Assembly: GCA_903632075.3 (NCBI GenBank)
Contig: CAHIKZ030003517.1
Coordinates: 1 to 64,000, forward strand
Reading direction: 5' to 3'
Length of the DNA stretch: 64,000 nt
DNA from: Acanthosepion pharaonis
Taxonomy: Eukaryota > Mollusca > Cephalopoda > Sepiida > Sepiidae
Made by a program: the position numbers and the translations under genes. Shown here in pieces: positions 36,421 through 49,760 of this stretch (position 1 is its first letter; each line of letters begins with the position of its first letter). The notes under the pieces are model-generated. The model had not been told where the DNA came from, made no database searches, and was given only the letters and a program-made list of their open reading frames with translations.

Positions 36421-37670
36421 TATATTTTATTAGCTTTTACTCGGTAGAACCACTTAGCAGTCTGTATATATATATATAATATTCCCTGCACGGTTGGATG
36501 TTATATATATAAATATATTGATTTATGACTATATATATATTGTCTGTTATATACAGTGAACCAACCTTTATATAGCATCAACCTTCGAACTAACTCAATG
36601 TAATCTCTCCCATTCATGCCAGTGTATAAATAAAAGCGCAATAATTTTTCAGTGATACAGGTTAGCATTAAGCATGTTGATGGAGATCAGAAAAGGTCCT
36701 ATATGTTATTACATCTTTTAATAATGCATATATGAATTTTTTTGGGTCGTTCCTTTTAAATTATATATTTAAACTTATTTTCGCTTTCATATATAGTATT
36801 AATAGATATACTAATAGAAGTACTAATAGATAGCACGTTGTTATTTCTCTGGGCAAAGCATCACATGTTTATATTAATATCCGATCTATCTTCAAGTACT
36901 ATCTATTAGTACATTGATGATTAATTTAGTTATGTGGCTCATAAACCTGACTGGCCAAAAATTTTACATTCATTAACCTATATGTTCTTTTGGCAGATTT
37001 ATGAAAATGTATTTACCGTTGTTATATATGTCCTTTATTAATTCAATAATATGAATCGGTTGAGACTTTCAAAGTATCTCAATCACAATCTTATCTGTTT
37101 TGCTGCTTTCTTTTGTCTTGGCCATTGCTGATATTTTTGCTGTTATATGTTCCCCTTAGAAAACTCACACATACACATAAGTATAATAACACTATAATAA
37201 TATGATAATGTTAAAGTTAACATTATCCATTTCCTTATGTGAAAACATTCGACGTTTATTTAACGAACATCTCCCGCCATATAAATTTCGCTTTATTGAT
37301 TCATTTTGAGCAGATTGAGATGAAGTGAGTATATTTTATCTTTGTCGCTTAGGATAATGCTAATATTAACATTTTCTTATTAATACAGTAATACTGTCGA
37401 TTGAAATTTTAAAAAAAATTTTTCTTAAAATACATCTTCTGAAAAATAATTGTAAAATAATATTATAAGGAAATATAGTGTATTCATTGATCCATCATTC
37501 ATCGTTTTCTTTTTTGTTGAAATTAATAAAAGTCATTTTTCAGGAATCATTTCGCCAATTCCAGGACGTGTTATCCTTCTTTACAATAATAATGAGGTTT
37601 TCTTACTAAACTTCTAATTTAAATAATGTGGTAAATATCAATATCTATATATGTTATTCATGTCTCTTCG
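36421..37670. other. AT-rich DNA, nothing recognised
   Basis: Short inverted and direct TA-rich motifs only, with no conserved coding block. Confidence 0.45.
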
Positions 37671-37679
37671 TGTTACATG

Positions 37680-38423
37680 AGATGTCCTTTTTTACATGTC
37701 CATATATATATGAGTATAGGATATGTATATATTTTTGTATAATATTTTGTTGTTGATTCTGTATATATATATATATATGTTCGAAGAATTATTTAATTGT
37801 TCGCTAATGATAGTATAACCAGAATTGTATATATGAGCAGTTTAGATATTTTTGAACGTGTTTGCCTATTTATATTTTTTTCTGTATGAAAGTGTCGATG
37901 TGACGGATATATTTAAGATTATATTTGAGTTTTCAGGTTAATGTTTTAGCTTTTGTAGCAATATAATATATGTGTATAAATATATATATTTATATGTATA
38001 TATATATAGTATGATATATTTATATATTCTATATTTTGTATAACTGATACAGAATATCAGGCATTTTAAGTATTTAATATTTATTAAATTCACATCATGG
38101 ATTTTTTTATGATGGGTTCTCTATATATTAATTTTATATTCCAGTTCGTGTATATAGTTTGTGTATATGTGTGTTTGTTTTGAATGTGTGTGAAATATAT
38201 TATCAAGTGTCGTTGTGTTATATTCTTAAATATTTATACAGGCCCCCAGCCTGTGTATATATTATATACAATGTGAACGTCATAATTATATATTATCCCA
38301 TTATTTTATATGTTATATATGTATATATTTTAATTCTTTATATATATATATCAAAAAATGAGGTTTCTGATATTTAGTATATTTATATATATATATATAT
38401 ATATAAATAAAATATACTTTTAT

Positions 38424-38457
<34 letters not shown>

Positions 38458-38486
38458 TATTATACATACTTACGTCTATATAAATG

Positions 38487-38523
<37 letters not shown>

Positions 38524-38580
38524 GTTTTCGTGTATATATTTATTTTATATTTATACATGTATAAATAGATTAATGATATC
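37680..38580. repeat. dense TA-repeat cluster
   Basis: Multiple (TA)n arrays separated by short unique sequence, at about 37760-37780, 37975-38010, 38385-38406, 38425-38450 and 38485-38525. The spacing suggests expansion of one ancestral TA-rich tract. Confidence 0.85.
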
Positions 38581-39890
38581 CACATGTGCGTTACCATTAC
38601 GAGTCTAATTTATTTTCACCAAATCCTTCTAATGTTTCTTGTATTAACATTTATAAATACTTTAAAAAAAGGCAAAAATGGGATTAGAAATTGATGCCCA
38701 TGTAATTTTATTATCTCAACAGGTGGGTGAGACATCAGCGGTAAAATTGTGAAGGACTGGTAGGAGGAGTTAATTTTATATCTCTTAAATATCCTTCATA
38801 TTGGTGTAGAGAGTATAACGTCAAAAATCTTCAGATGGCCTATTTAGTTTGATTGCTTATAGGATCTAAAGGGAGAAAAGTAAAAAGAGAAGACAGATGA
38901 CAGAGGTACCGATATATCCAAATGAGATAGCAAAATAGAAGTGAGGAATGGAGAAAGAGTTCGTATTTTTGTCGACAAAATTATTCAAAAGATAGATTTC
39001 AATACCTTGATAGAATGTTATCAATTTAAACATTTATTTTTTTAATAAATAGTTTAAGGATTTAATATTTAACTTTTATTTTTATTAGCACATTAGGGAC
39101 TTAATATAAGTTAACTACTATTTTTATTAGCACATTTATCGAGAAACATATTAAAGAAATATTTAAAATTATAATAGTTTATTTACCTGACCAATTGTAC
39201 TTTTCATAATATTGTAAAAAAAATTTTGGTAACAATAACATCTATATTATTTTTACTTTAAATCTAATTTATGAATGTAATTTTTATTTATTATTATATG
39301 GGTAAACTTAATTAAGGTTTAGGTTTCATTATTTAATAATATTTGAGGGTAATATTAAAGATTTTGTTTTTTCTTATATGTATCTTAAAACATATTCATG
39401 CAAATCCATATATACATACGTCCATTTACATGTGCAAACACACACAGACACACGTGTAACAATATACAAAATGTTCATCCATCTTCATACATAAATTATA
39501 TACACACATACATTTCTCAATCATTACCTATATTTTAATATTTGAAATTTATTTAGATTTTAGTTTGATTTTATAGTTAAAGTTTAACTTTAGGTGACTT
39601 CTGAAGTGCTTCATTATTAAAGGAATTTTGTTAATATTATTATCACTATTAATAGTTAAAGAGTGGTATATTTAAATTTAAATTATCAATTTTAAAATGA
39701 AACTCCCTTCAGAAGATAAAAATACACTCTCAAAATTCTAATTATAGAACATTAAAAGAGAAAGTGATATTAAATATTAAAAAGAGTAATTTTAAAATAC
39801 CATTAGAATGACCCAAGTACTTCCATTTAAAACTACTCCATATACACATATATATATATATATATCTTTATCAATCTATTTATCTATCTA

Positions 39891-39929
<39 letters not shown>

Positions 39930-42900
39930 CTGCAAACATTCTAAACTCACAAATCATGTGCTATATTGACTGACAGATGACTGCTGAATTCACTATACAT
40001 ATGCCTTGCTGAGTTCCACAATAACAAATGATATGAACAAATTTGGACAGATAAAGATAAAGCCACCGTAGCTGTTCCAAAAACCATTTGTATAAGAAAA
40101 AATCAGGTTATATTAATGTTTAGATTTGAGATGGATATTGTTTATTGTAAACTACTCATCTGTATAAGATTATGATTGCCAAAATTTACTGCATGTTTCT
40201 GTAAAGTGTGGTCGAATCAGTCATCCTAAAATGTCTGCAATTAGGCAGAATTCACTTAATGCTAGATTGCCTTGATAACCCATGAAAAATGTTACGTTGC
40301 TGTTAGATTTCATCATTTTGTGTCTTACATTTTCAATTCTGTAAAACTTTAAGGCTTCTGAAGTGACAATAATGGCAAAACATCATGAACTCTTTGATCT
40401 GAAACTGATGTCCTAATGCAAAGGAATTTATAATTTGCTTACATATTGAGAGATAATGATACCTAGTGATTGCTGGAGAATTGTTCTGTATTTTTTTTTC
40501 TTTCTCATCTAATATCTTCCAAATATTGATTTCTCTTGGACTGCTTATGGCCAAGCATTCTTATTTTTAACTTCAGACAGTTATCTTTATTGAATATATT
40601 TTTGGAAATTAATGGGTTACTATTATTTGTTCACACATTTTCATTTCTTTTTCTTAATTGATTTCTCATTTCTGAATTATTTCTTTCATCATTGTTAATT
40701 TTTTTCTTATCTCTTGTTTTTCTTATTCTTAAACCATATAAGCTGAACACTAATTTCAATCCTGTTTCTATGAAGATGTGAATTCACATTGAAATAATAA
40801 TCCACAACTTGTTCATTAGTTGTTCATTTAATTTGGATGTTTTGAATAAATTCCATTTTCAGCTTGGGATACTGTCCATGAAAGGTAGCGGAAAACTATA
40901 TATATATATTATTCCAGTATTTAAGCTCTCCAACTTAAAATAAAATTTTTGTTCAATTAGAAAAATATTACAATACTACTAGGAAAAAATTCAACCTGAC
41001 CATTAACCTCCTAAATTTATCAATATATAGGATTTTTAAATTTTATTTTTTTTGTGTGTGTGTTGGTTATTGAAAAGTTTTCAGAACTACTTTTTAATGA
41101 GATATTCATCATCTTTGACCATTTTATTTTATGCTTATTTATATATATATATCAAAATTAATGGGGCATTTCTATATATATTTAAAAAGTATTTATTTAA
41201 ATGGACATAAGGTGCATATAGTTTATATTTCAATTTTTTCTCAGGACGTCTTTTGTATGATTATATAGGTAAATATATTTTTAACTGTTAAAAGTAATTA
41301 TTGTTTTTAATTGTATCTTGTTTTTTTTTTGTTTTTTGTTTTTTATTTTAGCTTAGAAAATAAAAATGTATTTTCTCTAAATTGCATGTTTTTCTTTTAT
41401 ATATTTAAAGCTGGAAAAAAAAATTACACTTTTTTAATAAATATTTATGTAAAATGTTTTTTATTTAATTTTACTTAAAAAAGATTGATTCTCTAATTTT
41501 TTAAATATATATTCCTTTTATTTCTTTATGTTTTATTTTCACAGTTCTTATTTGCTTAACATTAAAGTCTATATTATGAAATTTTAATATTGTTAGTAAT
41601 GGACCATTATTCTACTATTTTTAAAAAAATTAGACTCTACAGTTTGCAAAACATCATGTTGAATGAATTTAGGAGGTTGGTGCAAAATTTTCCATTTTTA
41701 CAAAATCTTATATCAATTATTAATTTATTTTTTTTTTTTTCAAAATTTTAGATGCTCTGTAAATAAAAGAATCTGCATTATTTTATTACAGTAGGGTTAA
41801 AGAGTTTGACAAAAATGAACAGGATTCAAGAAAATAGAAGATGGTGACAATGTTAATTCTAAATTTTATCCCTGGTAGTTTCAGTGGAAGAAAGAAAATG
41901 AAAGACAAACAAGGTCTTATTTTTCGATAAAAGAAACTTGTTGGCAAACAGCTCATTTTTGCTTTTCAAAAGTAAAACGGTGATTATTTAAATCCAATAC
42001 AAATGTCGGTGGGAAAAAGATCATCTGACTATGTGAGGGTCTTAAGATGTCTGATTAGTGCAAATGATCACAAATGGTTAAACATAGCTGTTCTAAATGT
42101 GGTCAGTGATGTTTTTTTAAAATCAAACAGGACAAAACTGCATGCCATATATATATATATATTATGGAAAACAAACCAGATCCTGCACAAATAAAATGAC
42201 AACTGGTGTCCATTTTGTGGTCTGCACTGAAGGATGTGGGAATCAATCAATCTAAACAGCTGAACAATGACGAATTTTAAATGAAAATCACATTACCAGT
42301 TTTCCAGGTTTCAGTTAGTGATGCCATGTGCTGTTTCTGGTGTTATAGTGTTAATGAGCACCCTGGTAGCTCTCTTGCTCCTATATCCATGATTTTTTGA
42401 GAACAGATTGGTACTGGATGTTTTTGATTTTTTTCTTAGAGAGAACAACCGTGTATCTCTAGATACAATTATTGGGAAATTTTGGATCTTAGCACCATCA
42501 CTACAGTTTACATATTGAAGATGTCATGGATTTTAGGAATAAATACTATCCAACACCCACCAACATGCCTATTTGAACTCTGTTAATTTATATAAGCAAT
42601 GTTGCTGGTGTTCAAACTGACTCATCAGAACCCAACTGATACTAATCAGGATTTATGACATCATAGTATGATAAGTGCCTACCTTTAATTGTTTGTTATA
42701 TATGATTATGTATTTTGATTATCTATATATATATATATATTTTGCATTTTATAAGATTCTTAATTTGTAATGTGAATGTGAAGAGTAAAAATATATTATA
42801 CAGAAGAGACATTGCAATAAACCTACATTTTGTTTTTAAGTTTACAAAAGCTTGATTTTGTTGAATCTGATCTATTTTTATTTTTCTTCGGTGAGAAACC

Positions 42901-44165
42901 TTTTGTCAGTACCCTTTCATTTTGATATGGAATAACTCTTATTCATATTTATAAGTAACAGCCTGCATCATGTCCTTTTATATAATATACTATTTATATA
43001 GTTATATGCTTTTCCTCTCTGAACATTGACTCTCATTGTTTTACAGGTTAACTTATTTTTTAATATGTTTCTGATTCAAGGTTTTAATCAATAACTAACT
43101 ACTACAACAATAATAAATGAATTCTAAAACCAAATTATAAAGAGAATCTGAATCACAAATCCTTTTATTTTTTTTTTATTCTAAAATTTTTTGTGTATTT
43201 TTCATAAAGGTATGAAACATGAATAAATAAATTTAAAAGAAAATTTTCTTTACATTTTATAATTCTTTAGAACTTTTATTTTTTATTCACTTTGATTAAA
43301 AATTTTTTTTTATATCACTATTCTGTTTATGTTTTACTTCCTTGTTCTACACGAAGAAACTTTTTTTTCATTAATTTTAATTTATTCAACTATTGTTGAA
43401 AAAACACTACTTATAATAAAACTCAATTTAATTTTGTTAACCAAATTTCAAAAAACTATTTTGCATTTTGAAATTTGAAAAGTTTTTCTATGAGAACATT
43501 TCCATTTTCTTTGGTTTATGAATATTGGAAATTTATAAACAATTTGGCATAATTAAGAAAAAAATTAGATGTTTTTTAGACAGTGGAATGAAAATGAACT
43601 TGGAATTTTTGAATAATTGAGAATTTTTTAAAATGTTCTTTATAATTTTCTAAGACACTGTTACAACAAACCTTTATTATATTTGTTGTTATTGGTTAAG
43701 AAATCATTACATAAAGCAAGACTCTAATAAATTGAAAGAATTGGTGTTTATATCAGACAAAGGTTAAATAATTTAAAGGTTAAATTATTACAAATTTGAG
43801 ATTTTTTACTTCAATTTTAAAAGAAATGTAATTTCAAATTTTTTGATTTTAACTTCATTTTTTTAAAATGTCAAGGAAAAATAATTGAATATATTAATTT
43901 CCTAATGAGTTAAAATGACTGAAAAAGATGCCTAATAGCAAAGATTCAGAGATTTTATTGAACTTAATGGATTAAATCTGTTGATAAAAATAATTTCAGG
44001 GCTCGTTTATTGTCAAATGAATGATACTTAGGAAAATAAAAAATAGAATAGCAATCCTTAAAATCTTTAAAATATCATTTTATTTTCTTCTTTATTCAAC
44101 GGTTTGAAATTCTCTTTATTTATCTCACTTATATTATTCCTTTATAACAGTTTCTTTCTTAACTG
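38581..44165. other. AT-rich DNA, nothing recognised
   Basis: Contains TA arrays at 39848-39865 and 39893-39925 and many A/T homopolymers. No transposon protein or host exon was recognised with confidence. It is probably intronic or intergenic. Confidence 0.45.
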
Positions 44166-44171
44166 TCACAG

Positions 44172-44281
44172 ACACCTCTCCAAACAATAGTTTCTGTCTC
44201 CTCAATAGTAGGGAAATTACAATATCAAATAAAAATCCATGTTGCTGGTACTGATACTAGCTATGTTTCTGATAATGGTTG
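44172..44281 (+). other. candidate host exon, unidentified
   Basis: A strong pyrimidine tract and CAG (ending 44171) is followed by 36 open codons beginning TPLQTIVSVSSIVGKLQYQI. A GTAAAT donor lies at 44282. The other two frames from this acceptor close quickly. The peptide has balanced composition unlike the surrounding low-complexity frames. No protein family was recognised, and the evidence is only splice signals plus one open frame, so this may be chance. Confidence 0.2.
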
Positions 44282-45399
44282 GTAAATTTTTAGTAACATC
44301 CTCCTTATGGTTTATTTTTTTATCAGTTTTATTTAACACATTTTACCTTTTCAAATGATTTTACAGATATATTTTATGTATGTGATAAGTATTTATTTTT
44401 ATAATGTAATGTTATTTTATGTCAATTCTAGGAGAAAACCTGAAGATTTTTACTGAAATTTTTGTGCAACTAAGTGTCAAGTTTTTTAAAATGTCTTTTT
44501 TTAAGAATGGGTGGGTCATGTGAAATTTTATGAAGTATTTTAATTTATTTTTCTATTGTTTTACAATCATTTTTCATTAATTTATTTTACTCTCTTTTTT
44601 GCCTCTTAATTTTGTCTTCTGTCTTATTTATTTGTTTTTGGTTTGTTCAGCAGGTTTTTACCCCTGCTTCTTTTAATATATTTCTGGTTTTTAGAATTTC
44701 TTTTAAAATTTTTTTTTTTTTTTTTCTTTCCTTTGACTGAGAAATTGCTTATTGTTATAAATTATCTTTGTTTAAGGGTCAGTCATTTCCCTTTGAAATT
44801 TGGGTCCTTTCAGGCCTTTTAATTTCTACTGGTTCAAAGTTTTTTTTCTTGCAGAAAAAGATATTTAATTGTTTCTCTATTTTGAAATTTATCTGTTAAA
44901 AATCTTTTAATTTGCCACAGTTTTAGCAGTAGCAGATTTTTAAACTACACTGCAATCGCGAAATAATGGGCTCCTTTTGTTTTTTTTCATTCATAAATTC
45001 TTCATTTCGTTTTATCAAAACATTCTTTTATGATTAAAAAAGAAAATAGATACCAAAAAAAATTAACACCATTAATAAATGACAATTGTTCTTGAAAATT
45101 GGCTATTGAAAATAAGCTGAGAAAATAAAAAGGTTTTAACTTCAAATCAAAAGAGTACCTTATGCTCAAAATTTAAAGATAAGGATTTCCATTTGAAATT
45201 TCAAATTTAACAAAAATTTTTTTATATAGCACCAAAGAAAATTGGATGTCATTGTATCAAAATGTATTTTTCAGTACTGATTAAAATGTCTAAATATATT
45301 TTGATTCCAGTAAAAAAAAAATTTGTATTAAGATGCAAAAAATTTTAGAATGTGTGAATCTTGTTATTATTATAATGTGTGTGTTTTCAATGTGTGTGT

Positions 45400-45950
45400 G
45401 TGTTCGTTTATATATGGATCGTATTTCCTACATTTTCAACCGATTTCAAAAAACTTCACTGGACTACGTAAAATTACCCAAGTGGTTTGGGACAGCGCCA
45501 AATTTGGAAAAACACAATTGTTTTTGCACGAAATCAATTTGAAAGCACGGTTAAGGTGTATCATAACCCGGCCGGAAGTTACTGCCGGCTACTCAAACGT
45601 CCGAATGCCGTTAACTTCCGGTGACTCAGCGTTTTTTTCAGAAGAGAACGATACAAAAGTAAAACAAATGAAACATAAACATACAACAAGTCCTCCTAAC
45701 TAAAAATAATAATCCGGAAACTACTTTAAATACACATGGTGTCCAAATGAAACCCATGTGTACAGTCAAAATGCGGAAGTTAATTTTAGTCATCAACCAA
45801 AAGATATTGCCAACCTGGCTAAAATGCTACCGCAATAAACGACAAAATACAGCCGATTTTTGGCTCCGGGGTAGATTTTTGACATGCTGCCCCTCTCACC
45901 TTTTATTTGCCCAACCCTCGTGGAAAATAAACCTCTCACATCTCAAGTGT
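45400..45950. promoter_or_regulatory. CpG-bearing island with ETS-like and AP-1-like motifs
   Basis: In an otherwise CpG-poor region this stretch holds many CpGs and three ETS-family-like GGAAGT cores: CCGGAAGT at 45572-45579, ACTTCCGG at 45614-45621 on the opposite strand, and GCGGAAGT at 45773-45780. TGACTCAGC, an AP-1/Maf-type site, directly abuts the second at 45622-45630. An 8-base inverted repeat (ACACATGG / CCATGTGT) lies near 45735-45761. This combination is common in promoters of broadly expressed genes. No start exon was identified, so it could also be a CpG-rich repeat. Confidence 0.3.
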
Positions 45951-46052
45951 TAAAAAAACCTTGTGTCACAAAGCATGTCAGATTTATAAAGATTTCCTAT
46001 TTTTTTTTATCCTATCATTCTCTTGCATTCCTATATTCATATTTGATCTTAA

Positions 46053-46054
<2 letters not shown>

Positions 46055-46104
<50 letters not shown>
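46055..46104. repeat. (TA)n microsatellite
   Basis: Uninterrupted TA dinucleotides, about 24 units. Confidence 0.95.
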
Positions 46105-46108
<4 letters not shown>

Positions 46109-46584
46109 CAGAAAAAATGCCTGGAAAAAAAATTAAAATAATTAAATACAAAAATACAAGCCAGTTATTGAACCAGAGAAATGAAATTATACTTAAATGT
46201 CATCATAAAAATAAGTTTATATAGTCTTAAAATAGACATTTATTTTGCATCAAACACTGAAAAATATATATTAGGTTTTTAACTATGTAAGTTTATATAT
46301 ATATTTTTATATTGTATATATCCAAAGAAACCCCATTTATTTATATATTATTTTTTATTACTATTATTATTTTAAAAATATATTATATATATTTTTATTA
46401 CTATTAAAATGATGATGTTTAATTGAATAACAACATAGATTGCATTTCTGTGATTTTTATAACTGTTTTGCACAATTAAAAAGTTTTATCCATAAAATTT
46501 TCCCCACCTTCCCTTACTGCAATATTCTAAAAAAAAAATCTAAAGTAGGATCTGTAATGTAATGGTACTGAATTATTTTCTTGA

Positions 46585-46900
46585 CTTCAGCCGCTTTCTC
46601 ACAGATGTGATGTGGCTTCCTCTGTCTTTTTACAAATATTTTCATGGCTACTGCACTGATGAGCATTTGAATACTACTAGAATTGGCATCTAGGTCCCAA
46701 CAAATTTTACTGTTGAAATAGTTAAATGTAACACCCTTCTAACAGTTCCTTTTTTGAATTTCATTATTCTCCATATTGGAACTCCATTCCTCTCACTTGC
46801 TTCCCTGATAATTTACAATCATCAAAAACCTAAATGCAACATCAGTTACCACAAATTTTTTGTTGTGTTGATACCTGTTCTTTTTCCTTTCTTCAAATAA
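46585..46900 (+). mobile_element. jockey-like LINE C-terminal scrap
   Basis: Frame-hopping translation gives FSHRCDVAS, then FYKYFHGYCTDEHL, and further on a YWNSIPLTCFPDN segment. This is the same conserved tail seen in the LINEs at 9.3 kb and 22.3-22.6 kb, in the order SHRxxVASL, FYKYFHG, WNSLP. Only this tail survives and it is strongly decayed. Confidence 0.55.
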
Positions 46901-47133
46901 ATTTACACAACTTTTTCTCATTTTCACTCTCCATAACCCCCTGTGAAATAATGGCAATTCTGACTTGCTTGGAGTGAAATGCTTAAAAAAAAAAAACCAT
47001 TGAAATATAAAATAATTAGGGTACTGACAAAAGAATCTAATAAAATAAAATAATTAGGGTACTGAAAATAGCATTTATCACAATCAAAGGTAATTTTCTC
47101 TCCCTACCAACAGCTAAAATAATAAAAAAAATT

Positions 47134-47138
<5 letters not shown>

Positions 47139-47182
<44 letters not shown>
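47139..47182. repeat. (TA)n microsatellite
   Basis: Uninterrupted TA dinucleotides, about 22 units. Confidence 0.95.
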
Positions 47183-47184
<2 letters not shown>

Positions 47185-47187
<3 letters not shown>

Positions 47188-47490
47188 GCAGGATGTGTGT
47201 GTGTAATGAATGCATGGCCACAATTTTTGATGGATTTGCACCAAAATTTACATGCACATGCTCCAAGTTAGCAGGAAGGCCAAGACCAACTTTGCATTTC
47301 CCAACTCCCATCAATAGTGGAAATAATCGATTTTTTCATGCTTCTACGGCAGTTTTCATGTAGTTTGCGGCCATTTTCTACTGGCCAGAGTGAGAGCCTA
47401 TAGCTGGCTGCCACAAATAGGCAGGAAGATTCTATTGGCCAGCATGAGAGCCAACAGCTGACTGACACAAATGTTAACTAGCATGCTAGC
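47185..47490. repeat. unclassified interspersed repeat
   Basis: Begins directly at the TA array with a short GT run, followed by a GC-richer block. Internally it contains two related segments, around 47372-47410 and 47425-47465, sharing CTGGCCAG(A/C)(G/A)TGAGAGCC and the CTGCCACAAAT/CTGACACAAAT step. The composition and TA junction suggest a transposable-element fragment, perhaps a DNA transposon or Helitron derivative, but no family is recognised. Confidence 0.4.
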
Positions 47491-48108
47491 ATGCAAAAAA
47501 AAAATCGATAGCTGCATTCGTCACAAGTGGGAAAAATTTAAATCTGCATGGCATTTTACTCCAATTGGCTCATTCGCTTGCTTAAACTCAATGCTGATTC
47601 TGATTCCACAGAACTGGGTTGGGTGTGAAAAAGTATTTGTTGTTAACATTCTTTTTTCATTTGGTTCTTCCAGTTACGAGTCCTTTTTTTAAAGCTGATC
47701 GTTTTGTGTTCATTTTGTTTAGTTCTTTTTTCGTAACAGATTTAATGTTTAGTATAGAGCTTAGAAAAACTTAGCAGTGTGAGAAGTAAGGCATGTAGCA
47801 ACATCATCATGGCAAAGGGTACTCCTTTAAAGGCAAGGAAGGGCAAAAATATTTTAAGTCAAGTGATAACGATTGCTGTTTGAGTCGATTTTTGAATCAA
47901 GCACGAGCAACACTGGGCCAGTATATATATATAAAATATTTTGGCAATATTTAGATATTGCAAAATGTTATTTCTTCTAGTTTTAGCAGATTGGTTATTA
48001 AGTTTTCAGTCAAAGGAATACAAATCTGATTACATTCTGGAAGCAAAAAAGAATAAGCTGGTCTATGTTGATTTAAAATTCTTGTTTGAGTTGTATGCTC
48101 TTCCAGGT

Positions 48109-48200
48109 TACTGGAGGAAAAGGATGAAATTTTATAATATTGTTTCAAAAGTTCTACTGGAGGAAAAGGATGAAATTTTATAATATTGTTTCAAAAGTTC
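48109..48200. repeat. perfect 46-bp tandem duplication
   Basis: The unit at 48109-48154 is repeated without change at 48155-48200. No coding role is apparent. Confidence 0.9.
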
Positions 48201-48619
48201 TAGTTATTTAAATTCATGATATTTTGAAGTTATTTAAAATTCATAATGGTTTTCAGATGTTTTAACTTTGACAATTGTAGACTTTCTGTCTAATGTCACC
48301 TTTTTGAAACTGAAATTATTTGATTATAACAAGGTTATGCATTGACTTTTTGATAGTAAGCAAAACATCACTCTCTTTACTACTGATTTTTCTCTCTTCA
48401 TTTTAATAATGTTAATAAATTATGAATTAACAAACCAGTTGATATTCTCAAAATTACTTGATAATTTTGAATCAGTGCAGTATGTTTTGTTGTTTAATAG
48501 CAAATATTTTAAAGATTCATTAATATTGTTAGCATGTCTAAGAAGTTTACACATGTAGAAACTGGATCAGTATTGTTACTATTATGTAGGTACCACTTAC
48601 ATGGTTGAAAGAAATTAAC

Positions 48620-49760
48620 TTTAAAAACTTAACACTCCTCAGTATATAACTCCTTACGCCCATCACCCACTTGACTCTTGCGGGTCTGGCCGTTAAGCCT
48701 GGCAGATTCCCAATTGGGGCCAAGTGACAACAATTCACTCTCCACCTACATTGTGAATTTTCTGACCTGAAGAGTGGTTTCGTCGATCCTGAACTGACAG
48801 GGTCTGTTGAGAGTGCTGAGGGCGGGACAAGGGTATATTAGTAAAAAAAAATAAATTATGGTAAAATAATCGTGGAAGGAAGACTGGAGTTGCTTCAATA
48901 GAGAGAGAGAGAGTCGGTTGCATATCAGGTTATCTCTGTCGTTAAATGATTATTCGAAGTGAATACTGTCTGCCTGATGCTTATACATTGATGGGCCTTG
49001 ATACTTGGTTCATATCAGATCTCTGCACTCTGCTAACAACTGCTATTAAGATCTTGTCTCGGGAACTTTCAGGGACTTCACTTTACTCTCTGCAATTCAG
49101 CTGTTCGCAGCTCTGCTTGTCACTCGCTGCCCCTCTGCTGTTCTTCACTCTCTGCAACTCTCTTGTCACTCCCTGCTACTCTGCACAACTCTGCTAACCA
49201 CTCTCCCATTCGTGACCCAAATCCCTGCTTATATCAAAGATAGGTGGGAGTTGTTATTTCAAGGGTCCTCATGCATAATTGCTATGGCCAATTGCTGGCA
49301 GCCCTCCTACCACCATAACTTGTATCTTCCTACTAATCCTAATTATTTCACTTTTTCTCCCAGTGGACACTTTCACTTACACCCCCCACAGGCAGGCTGA
49401 ATGGGACAGCCACTCACCACCTGAGAATTGTCATTATTAGCCACCCTCGACTCCCCTTACCTCTGTCCAACTCTATCCTGGTCACCCACATAGTTTTGGG
49501 TAGCCTCAGGACAGCCAATTGCCATCTGAGAATTGTCCTTATCCACCACCCTTCAACTCCCTTTTCCTCTGGTCAATTCCAACCTTGCTGCACACATATT
49601 TCTGGGTAGCCTTTTCACCAGGACATGTTAACTTCTCCAATAATGGTCAATCACTTGTCTGGAACTATTGGTTGCCAGGATGTCTGGCCCTTCATTGTTT
49701 ATGTCCGCCAAAAAAGGAGATAAAATATTTGGTGACTCCCTTCAAAAAAAGAAATAATAA
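48620..49760. repeat. unclassified GC-richer repeat, possible solo LTR
   Basis: The stretch is clearly less AT-rich than its flanks and contains low-order internal repeats of CACTCTCTGCAACTCT type at 49020-49200. Two related blocks around GAGAATTGTC (about 49423 and 49523) each precede a CCACC-(C)-TCGACTCC/TCAACTCC step. At the right end, AAATATTTGGTGACTCCC near 49720-49740 resembles an LTR edge followed by a TGG primer-binding start. No element protein is visible on either side. A solo LTR is one reading; a satellite-like repeat is another. Confidence 0.3.
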
